64,000 bases of DNA from Dehalobacter sp. DCA (GCF_000305775.1 NC_018866.1:2189001-2253000); one strand, 5' to 3'. Counted from the stretch's first letter, positions 1 through 8,949 are shown. The notes: generated by a model from the sequence alone, not told the origin. A program made the numbers and translations.

Positions 1-205
1 AACAACTAACAGCAATCACAGACGATATTTTCCCATTCACCAAGAGTGATTTACCAACATTTTCAGCTTTTAATTCCACTTCAAGCGGGGATAAGAAACG
101 ATAAGACTCATTTCCGAGCTGCAAAGGTGGAAAATTTTCTTCATTAAAACTAAAAGTTTTTGACCCACCCTCGGCCCGCCTTAATTGAAAAACATTGACG
201 ATCAC
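1..205 (-). CDS. yceD: YceD/DUF177 family protein (ylbN), N-terminal part, cut by window edge
   Basis: Sixty-eight codons of a minus-strand gene run off the left edge. The start is read as GTG at 205 because an AGGTGA ribosome site lies just upstream. The visible protein begins VIVNVFQLRRAEGG and continues through FNEENFPPLQLGNESYRF and a LSPLEVELKAENVG stretch, resembling the N-terminus of the DUF177 family (YceD/YlbN), linked to 23S rRNA accumulation and usually followed by rpmF. It lies directly downstream of ackA on the same strand, and ylbN near ylbJ and ylbH matches B. subtilis order. The zinc-type CxxC region and everything downstream lie outside the window, so identification rests on the N-terminal half and context. 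Confidence 0.72.
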   Translation of the reverse strand, partial: MIVNVFQLRRAEGGSKTFSFNEENFPPLQLGNESYRFLSPLEVELKAENVGKSLLVNGKISSVIAVSC

Positions 206-271
206 CAGCAATCACCTCGATATGCAACAACTGTAATTATAGTTATCACTTTTTTCTTTGTCAAGAAAGGA

Positions 272-1474
272 TTACATCTTCTGGATGATTTCCTCAGTAT
301 CCAAGGCAATCATAAGTTCTTCGTTTGTCGGGATGACCATCACCTTGCATCTGGCTCCCCACTTGGAAATGTCCACTTCTTGCCCTCCGGCCGCTTCATT
401 TTTCTCATCGTCAATACTGACACCGATGCAGCCCAGCGTATCACAGATCGACCGGCGAATTAAAGGAGAGTTTTCTCCCAGTCCGGCTGTAAATATGATC
501 CCGTCGACGCCGTCTAGAATTGCAGTATAGGCACCAATGTATTTTTTAACGTCATGAACAAAAACATCCAGGGCAAGCTGGGCACGGTAATTGCCTTCGT
601 CAGCAGCTTTCTGTAAATCGCGAAAATCACTGCTGACTCCCGAAAGGCCAAGTACGCCGCTTTTCTTGTTTAACAGCGCATTGACTGCGTCCCCGGAGAT
701 CTTTTCTTTTTTCATGATAAACGGAACAATGGCCGGATCAAGATCCCCCGACCGGGTGCCCATCATCAGCCCCTCCAGCGGTGTGAACCCCATGGAATTT
801 TCGACTGATTTTCCGTTTTTTATGGCCGTAAGCGAAGATCCGTTACCCAGATGACAGCTGATCAGCTTTAACTTTTCCAGCGGTTTGTCCATGATTACTG
901 CGGCCCGCTGGCTGACATACTTATGGGAGGTTCCATGGAAACCATATCTGCGGATCTTGTACTTTTCATACAGCTCGTAAGGTATCCCGTAGATATAAGC
1001 CTCCGGAGGCATCGTTTGATGGAAAGCCGTATCAAACACGGCAACCTGTGGTGTCTTGGGCATCATCTGTTCGCAAGCAATAATTCCTGCCAGGTTAGCT
1101 GGATTATGAAGCGGTCCAAGTTCAAAACACTCTTCAACCGCCTGTTTGACCTCTTCATTCACAAGCACGGAGCCGGACACTTTTTCTCCACCATGGAGCA
1201 CTCTGTGCCCTACAGCATCAATTTCTTCCAGTGACGTTAAAACACCAAAATTCGGATCGATCACAGCCTGTAAAACCAATTTGATCGCAGCTGTATGATC
1301 CGGCAAATCAGCAACAATGACCTCTTTTTCTCCACCTTTCGGACGATGAGTAAGCATCGCTCCGGGAAGCCCGATTCTTTCCACCAGGCCTTTTGCCATC
1401 GCACTCTTCGTTTCCATATCCATCATCTGGTATTTGAGCGATGAGCTGCCGCAATTTAGCACGAGAATCTTCAC
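272..1474 (-). CDS. ackA: Acetate kinase
   Basis: Cytoplasmic acetate kinase, 400 residues (normal length), interconverting acetyl phosphate + ADP and acetate + ATP. The N-terminus KILVLNCGSSSLKYQ is the phosphate-binding signature. Other family motifs are VGHRVLHGG (substrate-binding Arg), FDTAFHQTMP (catalytic Asp), FHGTSHKYV (transition-state His) and TRSGDLDP (catalytic Arg), with PTNEELMIA near the C-terminus. The start is GTG at 1474, eight bases after AAGGAG. A promoter is visible about 165 bp upstream. No pta is adjacent. In this metabolism the enzyme would make ATP from acetyl phosphate, or activate acetate as a carbon source together with a phosphotransacetylase encoded elsewhere. 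Confidence 0.97.
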   Translation of the reverse strand: MKILVLNCGSSSLKYQMMDMETKSAMAKGLVERIGLPGAMLTHRPKGGEKEVIVADLPDHTAAIKLVLQAVIDPNFGVLTSLEEIDAVGHRVLHGGEKVSGSVLVNEEVKQAVEECFELGPLHNPANLAGIIACEQMMPKTPQVAVFDTAFHQTMPPEAYIYGIPYELYEKYKIRRYGFHGTSHKYVSQRAAVIMDKPLEKLKLISCHLGNGSSLTAIKNGKSVENSMGFTPLEGLMMGTRSGDLDPAIVPFIMKKEKISGDAVNALLNKKSGVLGLSGVSSDFRDLQKAADEGNYRAQLALDVFVHDVKKYIGAYTAILDGVDGIIFTAGLGENSPLIRRSICDTLGCIGVSIDDEKNEAAGGQEVDISKWGARCKVMVIPTNEELMIALDTEEIIQKM

Positions 1475-1640
1475 AAATTACACTCCTTTACTCTCTTCCA
1501 CCAATCAAGATACATTGCCTATATAATATTGTATTTTTTTCTCTTTCTTATCTTTGTATACTCCGGTTATATAAATCACATATAGGAATACCCTAAATAT
1601 GAGTGAAATAAAATAAACAATATATGAACTGATTATAAAG

Positions 1641-1668
1641 AGTCTATCATATCTTTGTGCCCTGTCAA
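1641..1668 (-). promoter_or_regulatory. Vegetative promoter reading toward ackA
   Basis: On the minus strand, TTGACA (1663-1668) is followed after 16 bases by TAGACT (1641-1646). This fits a housekeeping sigma promoter with a perfect -35 and a 4/6 -10. It would give an ackA leader of about 160 nt. Assigned from sequence only. Confidence 0.55.
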
Positions 1669-1704
1669 CCCCATTTTGGTGTTCCATTCTAAATACGCTA
1701 AAGG

Positions 1705-2883
1705 ATGGTGACGACTGCCTTGCCATTCCTGAGAATCCTGCTCTTTTTAATACTTGCCGCCTGTATGTTCATTTATCCTCAGGAAGTATTGAGTTCTGCC
1801 TCCAAAGGCTTAACGCTTTGGGTAAATTATATCTTGCCGGCCTTATTTCCATTCTTCATTGTCTCTGAACTTCTTCTGCAGCTTGGCCTGGTCAACTTTC
1901 TAGGAGTCTTGCTCGAACCACTGATGCGTCCTGTTTTCCGTCTGCCGGGCAAAGCCTCTTTTGTTTTGGCCATGACACATACTTCGGGGATTCCGATTGG
2001 AGCGATACTGACATGCAAACTCAGGAAAAACGGAGATATTACACGGATCGAAGGGGAAAGACTTCTTGCTTTTACTAGCAATCCCAGTCCAGGTTTTATG
2101 TTCGGGGCAGTGGCGTCGGGGATGCTTGGAAACCCTGCTCTGGGTATTATTATTGCAGGATCTGTTTATCTGGCCAACCTGCTGGTCGGTTTAATTTTTC
2201 GTAATTATGGTGTTTCATCCGAAAAGCCTATTCCAAGAACGAATTCTTCCTGGAGAAAGGCTTTGCGTGAATTAAAAAACCTCCAACAAAACAATAAAAC
2301 CATTGGCGCATTATTGGCTGATGCAGTCAGGGAAAGTACGTCAACGATTATCCTGGTTGGAGGATATATCATTTTTTTCTCTGTAATAACCCATCTTCTA
2401 ACAGTAACGCATCTGAGCTCCGTTCTAGCCGACACATTCCATTTCCTCTCGGCCGGATCCATTTCTGTTCTGGAAGCAAATGCCATCATCCAGGGATTCC
2501 TGGAAACCACCTTGGGCTGTAATGCAGCCGTCCAGGCCTTTTCATCCCTGAACAGCAAGATTGGGGTTCTGGCCTTGCTGCTTGGATGGGGGGGGATTTC
2601 TGTTTTTGCACAGGTATCCAGCTTTACAGTGTCGACAGACCTTCGGCTCCTTCCATTTGTAGCCGGCAGAACCATCCATTCCATTTTGGCGCTTCTGATC
2701 AGTCAGCTGCTGCTAAAATTCAGCGATATTCCAACCTCCGGCCTCCCTGTACAGCTAACTGGAGGTGATGCTTCCTGGCTGTTGTCCTTAAGATGGAGCA
2801 GCCTGTATTTTGGCCTATGCATTTTGGCTCTGCTTTTCATTGTCTTCATGATTGGAATATGGAAAAAAGTGCACCGCCATTAA
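1705..2883 (+). CDS. ylbJ: Sporulation integral membrane protein YlbJ
   Basis: Polytopic membrane protein of about 392 residues with roughly eight hydrophobic segments, starting with LRILLFLILAACMFIYP. It contains the paired gate-type regions seen in YlbJ and SpoIIIAE/SpmA-like proteins: MTHTSGIPIGAILTCKL followed by FTSNPSPGFMFGAVASGML, then a second half with GFLETTLGCNAAVQAF. YlbJ is a mother-cell sporulation protein in Bacillus; the transported molecule is unknown. The start is uncertain: ATG at 1705 follows AAAGG with no spacing, so TTG at 1720, better placed after AAGGATGGTGA, may be real. It converges on the coiled-coil gene downstream, with 11 bp between stops. Confidence 0.88.
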   Translation: MVTTALPFLRILLFLILAACMFIYPQEVLSSASKGLTLWVNYILPALFPFFIVSELLLQLGLVNFLGVLLEPLMRPVFRLPGKASFVLAMTHTSGIPIGAILTCKLRKNGDITRIEGERLLAFTSNPSPGFMFGAVASGMLGNPALGIIIAGSVYLANLLVGLIFRNYGVSSEKPIPRTNSSWRKALRELKNLQQNNKTIGALLADAVRESTSTIILVGGYIIFFSVITHLLTVTHLSSVLADTFHFLSAGSISVLEANAIIQGFLETTLGCNAAVQAFSSLNSKIGVLALLLGWGGISVFAQVSSFTVSTDLRLLPFVAGRTIHSILALLISQLLLKFSDIPTSGLPVQLTGGDASWLLSLRWSSLYFGLCILALLFIVFMIGIWKKVHRH

Positions 2884-2894
2884 GATAAATTTGT

Positions 2895-3383
2895 TTATTC
2901 CTGCTCCATGGTCTGAACCCGTTCATCCCAGCGGGCCATGGCATTTAATTCTTCCCGGCTGGCTTTGATGGATTGAAAAGCCTCTCCCATTTTTGATTCA
3001 ATATCCTGAAGCAGATCATCGGAATATTTCAAAGCGCCTAATTTTACTTCGCGGGAATACTGCTGCGCCTTTAAGACAATTTCTTCGGCATAAGCCCGGG
3101 ATTGAGCAACAATCTCATTTTCCTGAAGCAGCTGGTCAGCCTGCTTTTGCGCCCGGTCTACAATTCTCTGCCCATCGCTGCGAGCTTCTTCCATATAGCG
3201 GTCTCTTTCAGCCAAAACATAATTCGCCTGTTTGATTTCCTCGGGCAGAACGGAACGAATTCCATCCAATATTTCTAATACTGTTTCTTCATCAACCATG
3301 ATCTTGCCGGTTAAAGGCACCTTGGTTCCATGGTCAAGCACTTCTTCCAACTGTTCAATGAGATCAATCAAATGATTTTCCAA
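2895..3383 (-). CDS. Coiled-coil protein resembling ATP synthase b/E-type stalk subunits
   Basis: A 162-residue soluble, highly charged protein. Residues about 50-140 are strongly helical with heptad-like Glu/Lys/Gln/Ala content (RIVDRAQKQADQLLQ, AYAEEIVLKAQQYSREV), which is why such proteins are often named ATPase or ATP-synthase B/E-like. No membrane segment and no catalytic motif is seen. The start is TTG at 3383, placed after GAGGAGGG inside the end of rsmD, six bases past the rsmD stop, so the two are probably translationally coupled. In related Firmicutes coaD follows rsmD; here this gene takes that place. Function unknown. Confidence 0.7.
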   Translation of the reverse strand: MENHLIDLIEQLEEVLDHGTKVPLTGKIMVDEETVLEILDGIRSVLPEEIKQANYVLAERDRYMEEARSDGQRIVDRAQKQADQLLQENEIVAQSRAYAEEIVLKAQQYSREVKLGALKYSDDLLQDIESKMGEAFQSIKASREELNAMARWDERVQTMEQE

Positions 3384-3388
3384 AGGAA

Positions 3389-3952
3389 TTATCCCTCCTC
3401 ATGCTCTTCTTTGTTCTGAATAAACCATAACCTGGTATCTCCATATTCTCTTGTTAACCTTATCTCCAGAGGATCTATCGCATCATCAATGGTTTCGTCT
3501 GAAGAAGTTTCAATGATAATGACTCCACTGGGATTTAACACAGGATGCGTCTGCAAATAGGCAAGGGCCATGTTGGCCAGTCCCCGCCGATAAGGCGGAT
3601 CAAGAAAAATTAAGTCAAAGCGTTCCTGAACTGCTTGTTTAAAAAAATTCATTGCGTCCATCCGGAGTATGCTGGTCCTTGGTGCTGCCCCTAGAATTTC
3701 GGCATTCTTTCTGATTGTCTCCAGGGCTGAAGTATCTTTCTCAACCAGAACAGCATGACGGGCCCCCCTGGACAAAGCTTCAAAGGAAAGGTTTCCGGTT
3801 CCCGCAAAAAGATCCAGCACTCTGGCGTTCATTACCTTGCCGGCAAGAATATTGAAAATCGCCCCTTTGACTTTATCGGAAGTCGGACGGGTATCCATGC
3901 CTTTAACAGTTTTTAAATTGCGGCCTTTCCATTGCCCTGAAATAATTCGCAC
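3389..3952 (-). CDS. rsmD: 16S rRNA (guanine966-N2)-methyltransferase RsmD
   Basis: A 187-residue class I SAM-dependent methyltransferase. It opens MRIISGQWKGRNLK, typical of RsmD; SAM motif I is VLDLFAGTGNLSFEALSRGA and the catalytic DPPY motif appears in FLDPPYRRG. It methylates G966 (E. coli numbering) of 16S rRNA during 30S assembly. The start is GTG at 3952 after AGGATT. Length is normal. It is the first gene of a short minus-strand pair with the coiled-coil gene and corresponds to ylbH of B. subtilis. Confidence 0.95.
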   Translation of the reverse strand: MRIISGQWKGRNLKTVKGMDTRPTSDKVKGAIFNILAGKVMNARVLDLFAGTGNLSFEALSRGARHAVLVEKDTSALETIRKNAEILGAAPRTSILRMDAMNFFKQAVQERFDLIFLDPPYRRGLANMALAYLQTHPVLNPSGVIIIETSSDETIDDAIDPLEIRLTREYGDTRLWFIQNKEEHEEG

Positions 3953-4284
3953 GATGTTTAATCCTCTGAGTATGATGTCTTCACTATATCCTTTTATTAT
4001 ACAATGATCTAACCTGATTTAAATATTTTTTTACAGGATACTTCCATTTTTTTAGTATATCATATCTGATTCCAAACGAAAAACATATTATTCCATTCCA
4101 GTATCTAATGAATCTCCGACTTGAATCTCTTGAATCTCCAATTAATATTTCATTTGATGCGCAATTTGAATTTGCCATTTTACCTTTTACTCATTTATCT
4201 TTAACTCATTAATCTTCCTGATTTGAATATCTGTGTTAGAAATCCAACATACTAAAACAGATTTAAAAAGGAGCTGCTGCCGAT
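3953..4284. other. Intergenic region between divergent rsmD and gpr
   Basis: AT-rich stretch of 332 bp. It contains short imperfect repeats of GAATCTC around 4110-4140 and, next to gpr, a sigma-G-type promoter listed separately. No small gene with a plausible ribosome site was found. Confidence 0.6.
4224..4254 (+). promoter_or_regulatory. Sigma-G/sigma-F-type sporulation promoter for gpr
   Basis: TGAATA (4224-4229) and CATACTA (4248-4254) are separated by 18 bases, close to the B. subtilis forespore consensus used by ssp and gpr genes. The -10 lies about 30 bp before the gpr start. Forespore expression is inferred from consensus and gene identity. Confidence 0.78.
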
Positions 4285-5280
4285 ATGAAATTATCGAACA
4301 AATCAAGCTTTCTAAAAAAAATGAATATTTCTCTCGACCTGGCGGTGGAAGCCCATGACTTGCTGCGGGGAGAAAGCGGCCAGGAGATAGCGGGCGTCAT
4401 CATGAAAAAAGAAGAACTTCAAGAGGCAACTGTCACCGCAATTCAAATCATAAATGCCAAAGGTGAAAAAGAATTGGGCAGGCCTAAAGGAAATTATATT
4501 ACAATTGATGCTCCGGATATCAAAGAAAACAACTACCAGCAGCACAATAAAATCGTTGCAGTATTAGCAAGGCATCTCGCCGGATTGTTTAATTTTAAGG
4601 AAGATACCAGTTTTTTGATCGTTGGTCTTGGCAACTGGCAGGCAACTCCAGACGCGCTTGGGCCCAAAGTTGTCGAGAAAATCATGGTCACCCGTCACCT
4701 TTTTCATTATACCCCCGAAGAAATTGAGGGGAAAGTGCGCCAAGTGTCAGCGATATCACCTGGTGTGCTTGGCCTGACCGGAATCGAGACGGCGGAGGTA
4801 ATCCGCGGACTGGTTGAACATGTCCGTCCGGATTATGTGATCGCAATCGATGCCCTGGCCGCAGGTGCACTGGATAGAATCGGCACAACCATTCAATTAG
4901 CGGATACCGGGATCAATCCTGGTTCCGGAATTGGCAATCACCGCAAAGGGCTCAACGAAGAAACCCTTGGCTGCAAAGTCATTGCTATCGGCGTTCCGAC
5001 TGTTGTCAATGCTGCAATCATTGCGCATAAGACTATCGAAGAGCTTTTTGAACAAATGGAATCCGAACCTTCCCTGGCCAAAATTTATCAACAGGAAAAT
5101 GAACAGGTCTTGATGAATGTCATGCAGAAAGCCTTGTCGCCTTACGAGGGCAGCCTGATGGTTACACCCAAGGAAGTCGATGAATTAATTGAAAGAAGCG
5201 CTAAAATTATTGCTGCAGCAATCAACCAGAGCATTCATCCCGGAATTGACGGCCATAATTTTGAGACCTACCTCCATTAA
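4285..5280 (+). CDS. gpr: Spore germination protease Gpr
   Basis: A 331-residue endopeptidase that degrades alpha/beta-type small acid-soluble spore proteins during germination. It is made as a zymogen in the forespore, and the short N-terminal stretch before SLDLAVEAHDLL would be the propeptide. Family features are SLDLAVEAHDLLRG, LIVGLGNWQATPDALGPKVV, TRHLFHY, DYVIAIDALAAGAL and LADTGINPGSGIGNHR, covering the conserved acidic residues of this unusual protease family. The ATG at 4285 is preceded by AAAAGGAG. A forespore-type promoter lies upstream and an SASP-like gene faces its 3' end, so protease and a possible substrate are neighbours. Confidence 0.95.
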   Translation: MKLSNKSSFLKKMNISLDLAVEAHDLLRGESGQEIAGVIMKKEELQEATVTAIQIINAKGEKELGRPKGNYITIDAPDIKENNYQQHNKIVAVLARHLAGLFNFKEDTSFLIVGLGNWQATPDALGPKVVEKIMVTRHLFHYTPEEIEGKVRQVSAISPGVLGLTGIETAEVIRGLVEHVRPDYVIAIDALAAGALDRIGTTIQLADTGINPGSGIGNHRKGLNEETLGCKVIAIGVPTVVNAAIIAHKTIEELFEQMESEPSLAKIYQQENEQVLMNVMQKALSPYEGSLMVTPKEVDELIERSAKIIAAAINQSIHPGIDGHNFETYLH

Positions 5281-5354
5281 ACAATCTACTTTTTTACATC
5301 GACCCGAATAACTATAATGATTATAAGAGGAAGAATATCCTTTAACCGTAACTA

Positions 5355-5406
5355 AAAAACCTTTTGTTGAAGCCTATCAATCAATGCTTCAACAGAAGGT
5401 TTTTTA
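5355..5406. terminator. Bidirectional intrinsic terminator between gpr and the SASP-like gene
   Basis: Arms 5355-5373 and 5386-5404 form a near-perfect stem with an A run on the left and a T run on the right. It can stop gpr on the plus strand and the SASP-like gene on the minus strand. Confidence 0.85.
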
Positions 5407-5418
5407 TTCCGTATCTCG

Positions 5419-5553
5419 TCATTCGTTATTCGTTACGTCTTCTCTGTTTTTACTTTTTCTTTTTGTTTTTTTCTGGGTAAGACCCATCTCTTGCGCAATT
5501 TCATATTTAAGATTTTCCAATTCACTTGTCGTATCTTTTTTCGTCTCTGTCAT
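5419..5553 (-). CDS. Short SASP-like protein (44 residues)
   Basis: ATG at 5553 follows a strong AAGGAGG and opens a 44-codon frame, stop TGA at 5419. The core SELENLKYEIAQEMGL matches the first conserved block of alpha/beta-type small acid-soluble spore proteins (LKYEIAxELG), which coat spore DNA. The second block, with the usual GGxxG and MVKxMIE motifs, is absent; instead there is a lysine-rich tail (QKKTKRKSKNRED). A CATACTA -10 with a possible -35 lies 60-90 bp upstream. It faces gpr, whose product cleaves SASPs. It may be a minor SASP or a shortened relative. No frameshifted second half is seen downstream. Confidence 0.68.
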   Translation of the reverse strand: MTETKKDTTSELENLKYEIAQEMGLTQKKTKRKSKNREDVTNNE

Positions 5554-5612
5554 GCCCTCTGCCTCCTTGAAAGTTCTGCATCAATCCATGACTGGAATGT
5601 GCCGACAAGAAA

Positions 5613-5642
5613 TAGTATGAGCCTGTGTAAAAAAATCATACG
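5613..5642 (-). promoter_or_regulatory. Possible forespore promoter for the SASP-like gene
   Basis: On the minus strand CGTATG (5637-5642) and CATACTA (5613-5619) are spaced by 17 bases. The -10 is a perfect sigma-G form; the -35 is weaker. Confidence 0.5.
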
Positions 5643-5680
5643 TACTGTGACTTGTTCATCGTATAAAATTGCTCTCAGCA

Positions 5681-8062
5681 CTAATTCACTCCGATTTTTT
5701 CTTTGGGATAAAGGCGGCTGACTTCCTGATAGGCTTTTTCGTATTTTTGAGGATCTTTCAGAACCTTTTGAAGCAGTTGATAGGCTTTTTCAACCAGTCT
5801 TCCGTCAGTTCCCAGGTCTGTAAGCTTTAACTCCGGTACGCCATGCTGGCGAAGCCCAAGCAGCTCTCCCGGGCCCCGGATCTTCAAATCCTCCTCGGCA
5901 ATCCGGAAGCCGTCCTCTGTCTCACAAAGAACATTCAGCCGGGCACTGTCCCGGGTATTGCTGATCAGAAGACAATACGACTGTTCTTGTCCGCGTCCGA
6001 CTCTTCCGCGAAGTTGGTGCAGCTGGGCAAGCCCGAATCTTTCAGCATCCTCGATCACCATCACAGACGCATTCGGTACATTGACTCCGACTTCGACGAC
6101 AGTTGTCGTAACCAGGATATCAATCTCCCCGCGTCGGAAGCGCTGCATGATCTCCTCTTTCTCCTGTCCTTTCATTCTTCCGTGCAGAAGCGCAACACTG
6201 CTTCCTTCAAAAATGCGGCTCAATTCATCAGCCTTTTGAGTTGCTGAAACAAAATCCGATTTTTCTGTTTCCTCGACAAGCGGACAAACGACAAAGATTT
6301 GCCGACCCGCAGCGACATGCTGCTTCAGAAATTTTTCCATGCTGGAGCGGCTGCGGTCTGAAATTTTCCTGGTGATAATCGGCTTCCTGCCAGCAGGAAG
6401 CTCATCTAGCACCGAAAGCTGAAGATCGCCGTATAAAGTCAGCGCAAGCGTCCTCGGGATCGGAGTAGCGGTCATCACCAGGACATGTGGGTTCTCGCCT
6501 TTGTCCTGCAATAGGGTCCGCTGTCTGACGCCAAACCGGTGCTGTTCATCGGTGATGGCAAGACCGAGGGCGTTAAATCGGACGGATTCCTGAATGAGGG
6601 TCTGGGTTCCGACGACAACCTGGGCTTTTCCGCTCAAAATCTGTCCTAAGATTTGTTCCCTTTCAGGCTTACTTTGGTTCCCGACAAGGAATACAACTTT
6701 TACCCCCAAAGGTTCAAACGCGGCCTGCAGCGATTCATAGTGCTGCTGGGCAAGCACCTCAGTCGGCGCCATCATAGCGGCCTGAAAACCCGAGCCCACA
6801 GCCTGCAGCAGGGCAGCCATTGCTACCACGGTTTTACCTGATCCAACATCGCCCTGAAGCAAACGGGCCATCGGCTTTTCGATGCTCCCCATATCTCGGA
6901 ATATTTCCTGGATGACTCTTTGCTGGGCACCCGTCAGCCGAAAAGGAAGCCCGGAAACAAATTTTTGGGCCAAAGCTCCACCCTGGTTTAAAACGAGACC
7001 TGCTTTCTGAGGCCCGGGGGAACGAAGCCTAGCCAACGCCAGCTGGAGCAGAAGGATTTCCTCAACGACCAGTCTTTCACGTGCCTTTTTCAAGGTTTCC
7101 GCGGAGTGCGGAAAATGAATTTCTTTGATGGCTTGCCGCCGTTCCATCAAATTGTTTTCCTCATACGGAAAGAACTCGTCAAAGATTCGGTCAGCCTGCG
7201 GCAAAATAACCTGGATGATCTCCCGGATAGTTTTCGAATTGAGACGGGCTGTTTCCGAATATACTGGAACCATTTTTTGAGCAGGACCCTCGTAAAGTCC
7301 TTTCCTGATTTCGGACGCGAGCAATTCCGGGACTCTGGTGCGCCATTGTGCTTTTCCTGTCACAGTGACCTTTGTTCCGTCCGGATATTGTTTTGGAATA
7401 TGTATTTGATTGAACCAGACGGCATGAATGCTTCTGCCGTCCTGTTCAATATTTAATTTGACGACCTTGACTCTGCCTTTGGTAACCAGGCTTCCAGTTA
7501 CAATCCCGTCAATCGTAACATACTCCCCGTCCTGAATATCCTGAATCCGCCGTTTCGATCGGATTTCATATTTGCGCGGGTAATACCGCAGAAGATCCTC
7601 AACAGTATAAATCCCCATAATTTCGAACTGTTTGGCTCTTTGCGGTCCGACACCTTTGATATACTGCAGATTTTGGGGCTGACAGATGCTTCCTGTCTGA
7701 ACTTCAAGGCTGGTTAAGACTTTCTCTGTGGTACGAAAGGTTCCTGATGCTTCTTCGGATGTTGTTCCGCAGATTGCTCCAGAAGCTATTCCAGGAGCAT
7801 CTGAAGATGTTGTTTTGTCCAGTAGTTCCTGGAGTTCACGCCATAAAGCCCGTCGTTTATACGGGCTAACTTCTTGATATTCCTCTGCAATACACTGCAT
7901 TAAGGCGAGGTTTTCCGCGGAAAAAACACCGTCCAGTTCAGCAAGCAAGTCCAGTAAAAAGCTGCTGAAGCCGCCGACAGCGCCTGTATTAATAAATCCC
8001 TGTTTTTCCTCGGCTTTCATCGCCCTATTCACGCTGTTTCGCCAATGATCTGATTGCAGCAC
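5681..8062 (-). CDS. recG: ATP-dependent DNA helicase RecG
   Basis: Branch-migration helicase that remodels stalled forks and Holliday junctions. From the N-terminus: a family-specific helical extension of about 180 residues, an OB-fold wedge domain beginning near LQYIKGVGPQRAKQFEIMGI, then two RecA-like domains with Walker A GDVGSGKTVVA, DEQH box (ITDEQHRFGVRQR), TATPIPRTLALTLYGD and QLRGRVGRG. About 793 residues from the preferred GTG start at 8062, which has AAGGTGAG four bases upstream and lies just past the sdaAA stop. An ATG at 8020 has a poor ribosome site. Last gene of the sdaAB-sdaAA-recG run, as in B. subtilis. Confidence 0.94.
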   Translation of the reverse strand: MLQSDHWRNSVNRAMKAEEKQGFINTGAVGGFSSFLLDLLAELDGVFSAENLALMQCIAEEYQEVSPYKRRALWRELQELLDKTTSSDAPGIASGAICGTTSEEASGTFRTTEKVLTSLEVQTGSICQPQNLQYIKGVGPQRAKQFEIMGIYTVEDLLRYYPRKYEIRSKRRIQDIQDGEYVTIDGIVTGSLVTKGRVKVVKLNIEQDGRSIHAVWFNQIHIPKQYPDGTKVTVTGKAQWRTRVPELLASEIRKGLYEGPAQKMVPVYSETARLNSKTIREIIQVILPQADRIFDEFFPYEENNLMERRQAIKEIHFPHSAETLKKARERLVVEEILLLQLALARLRSPGPQKAGLVLNQGGALAQKFVSGLPFRLTGAQQRVIQEIFRDMGSIEKPMARLLQGDVGSGKTVVAMAALLQAVGSGFQAAMMAPTEVLAQQHYESLQAAFEPLGVKVVFLVGNQSKPEREQILGQILSGKAQVVVGTQTLIQESVRFNALGLAITDEQHRFGVRQRTLLQDKGENPHVLVMTATPIPRTLALTLYGDLQLSVLDELPAGRKPIITRKISDRSRSSMEKFLKQHVAAGRQIFVVCPLVEETEKSDFVSATQKADELSRIFEGSSVALLHGRMKGQEKEEIMQRFRRGEIDILVTTTVVEVGVNVPNASVMVIEDAERFGLAQLHQLRGRVGRGQEQSYCLLISNTRDSARLNVLCETEDGFRIAEEDLKIRGPGELLGLRQHGVPELKLTDLGTDGRLVEKAYQLLQKVLKDPQKYEKAYQEVSRLYPKEKIGVN

Positions 8063-8066
8063 ATTC

Positions 8067-8933
8067 TCACCTTGCCAAATGATCTTTATATTTCTGAGCC
8101 GCAGGAGTGACGGCGAGTCCCCCCCGGGACGTTTCCTTGAGGCTGCAGGACATTTCCCTGCCGATTGAAGCCATTGCATCAATGACCTCATCCAATGGGA
8201 TCGCACTTTTGATTCCAGCCAAAGCCATTTCTGCTGCGGTTAATGCTATAACTGCTGCCATGGCATTCCTTTTTACACAGGGCACCTCAACCAGCCCGGC
8301 TACAGGGTCACAGACCAGACCAAGAAAACTTTTCAAAGCCAATGCTGCTGCCTGCGCTGTTTGATCGGGCGATCCGCCGCACAATTCCACTGCCGCCGCT
8401 GCAGCCATGGCAGCCGCTGAACCTATCTCAGCCTGACACCCGCCTTCTGCACCTGAGACACTAGCTCTTTCCGCAATGACCATCCCAAGGCCGGCAGATG
8501 TAAAAAGAGTCCGAACGGCATCTTCTTCCGTTGCATCCGACATCTCTTGAACTGTCAGCAGTACAGCAGGCAACACGCCGCACGATCCTGCTGTCGGTGC
8601 TGCAACGATCCTTCCCATGCCGGCGTTTACCTCAGCTACGGCCATTGCTCTGGCCGCCGCCTTGTTCACCGGATTACCCAGAATCGACTTGCCGCTTTCT
8701 CTATATTTCTCCAAAAGAGCAGCTTCTCCTCCTACAAGGCCTGACAATGATTTCCACTCTCCAGTCATTCCGCTTTCAACTGATTCCCGCATCACTGCAT
8801 AATGGTTCTTCATTTTTTTTAACAGCTGTTCAGCCGGTATACCTGTCCTCAGACATTCCTCCTGAAGAACCATATCACTGATTTTTTTATTAAGCTTTTC
8901 AGTTTTTTCCACTAATTCACCATAAGAACGCAT
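8067..8933 (-). CDS. sdaAA: L-serine dehydratase, iron-sulfur-dependent, alpha subunit
   Basis: A 288-residue catalytic subunit of the two-subunit L-serine ammonia-lyase, converting L-serine to pyruvate and ammonia with an oxygen-sensitive [4Fe-4S] cluster. Cluster cysteines are visible in TAGSCGVLPAVLL, AEGGCQAEIGSAAAM and LVCDPVAGLVEVPCVKRN. Length is typical. ATG at 8933 follows a G-rich ribosome site, 16 bp after sdaAB. It would supply pyruvate and is likely cotranscribed with sdaAB and recG. The transposon insertion upstream of sdaAB may have changed transcription of the whole run. Confidence 0.96.
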   Translation of the reverse strand: MRSYGELVEKTEKLNKKISDMVLQEECLRTGIPAEQLLKKMKNHYAVMRESVESGMTGEWKSLSGLVGGEAALLEKYRESGKSILGNPVNKAAARAMAVAEVNAGMGRIVAAPTAGSCGVLPAVLLTVQEMSDATEEDAVRTLFTSAGLGMVIAERASVSGAEGGCQAEIGSAAAMAAAAAVELCGGSPDQTAQAAALALKSFLGLVCDPVAGLVEVPCVKRNAMAAVIALTAAEMALAGIKSAIPLDEVIDAMASIGREMSCSLKETSRGGLAVTPAAQKYKDHLAR

Positions 8934-8949
8934 CTGTCAGCCCCCCGCG

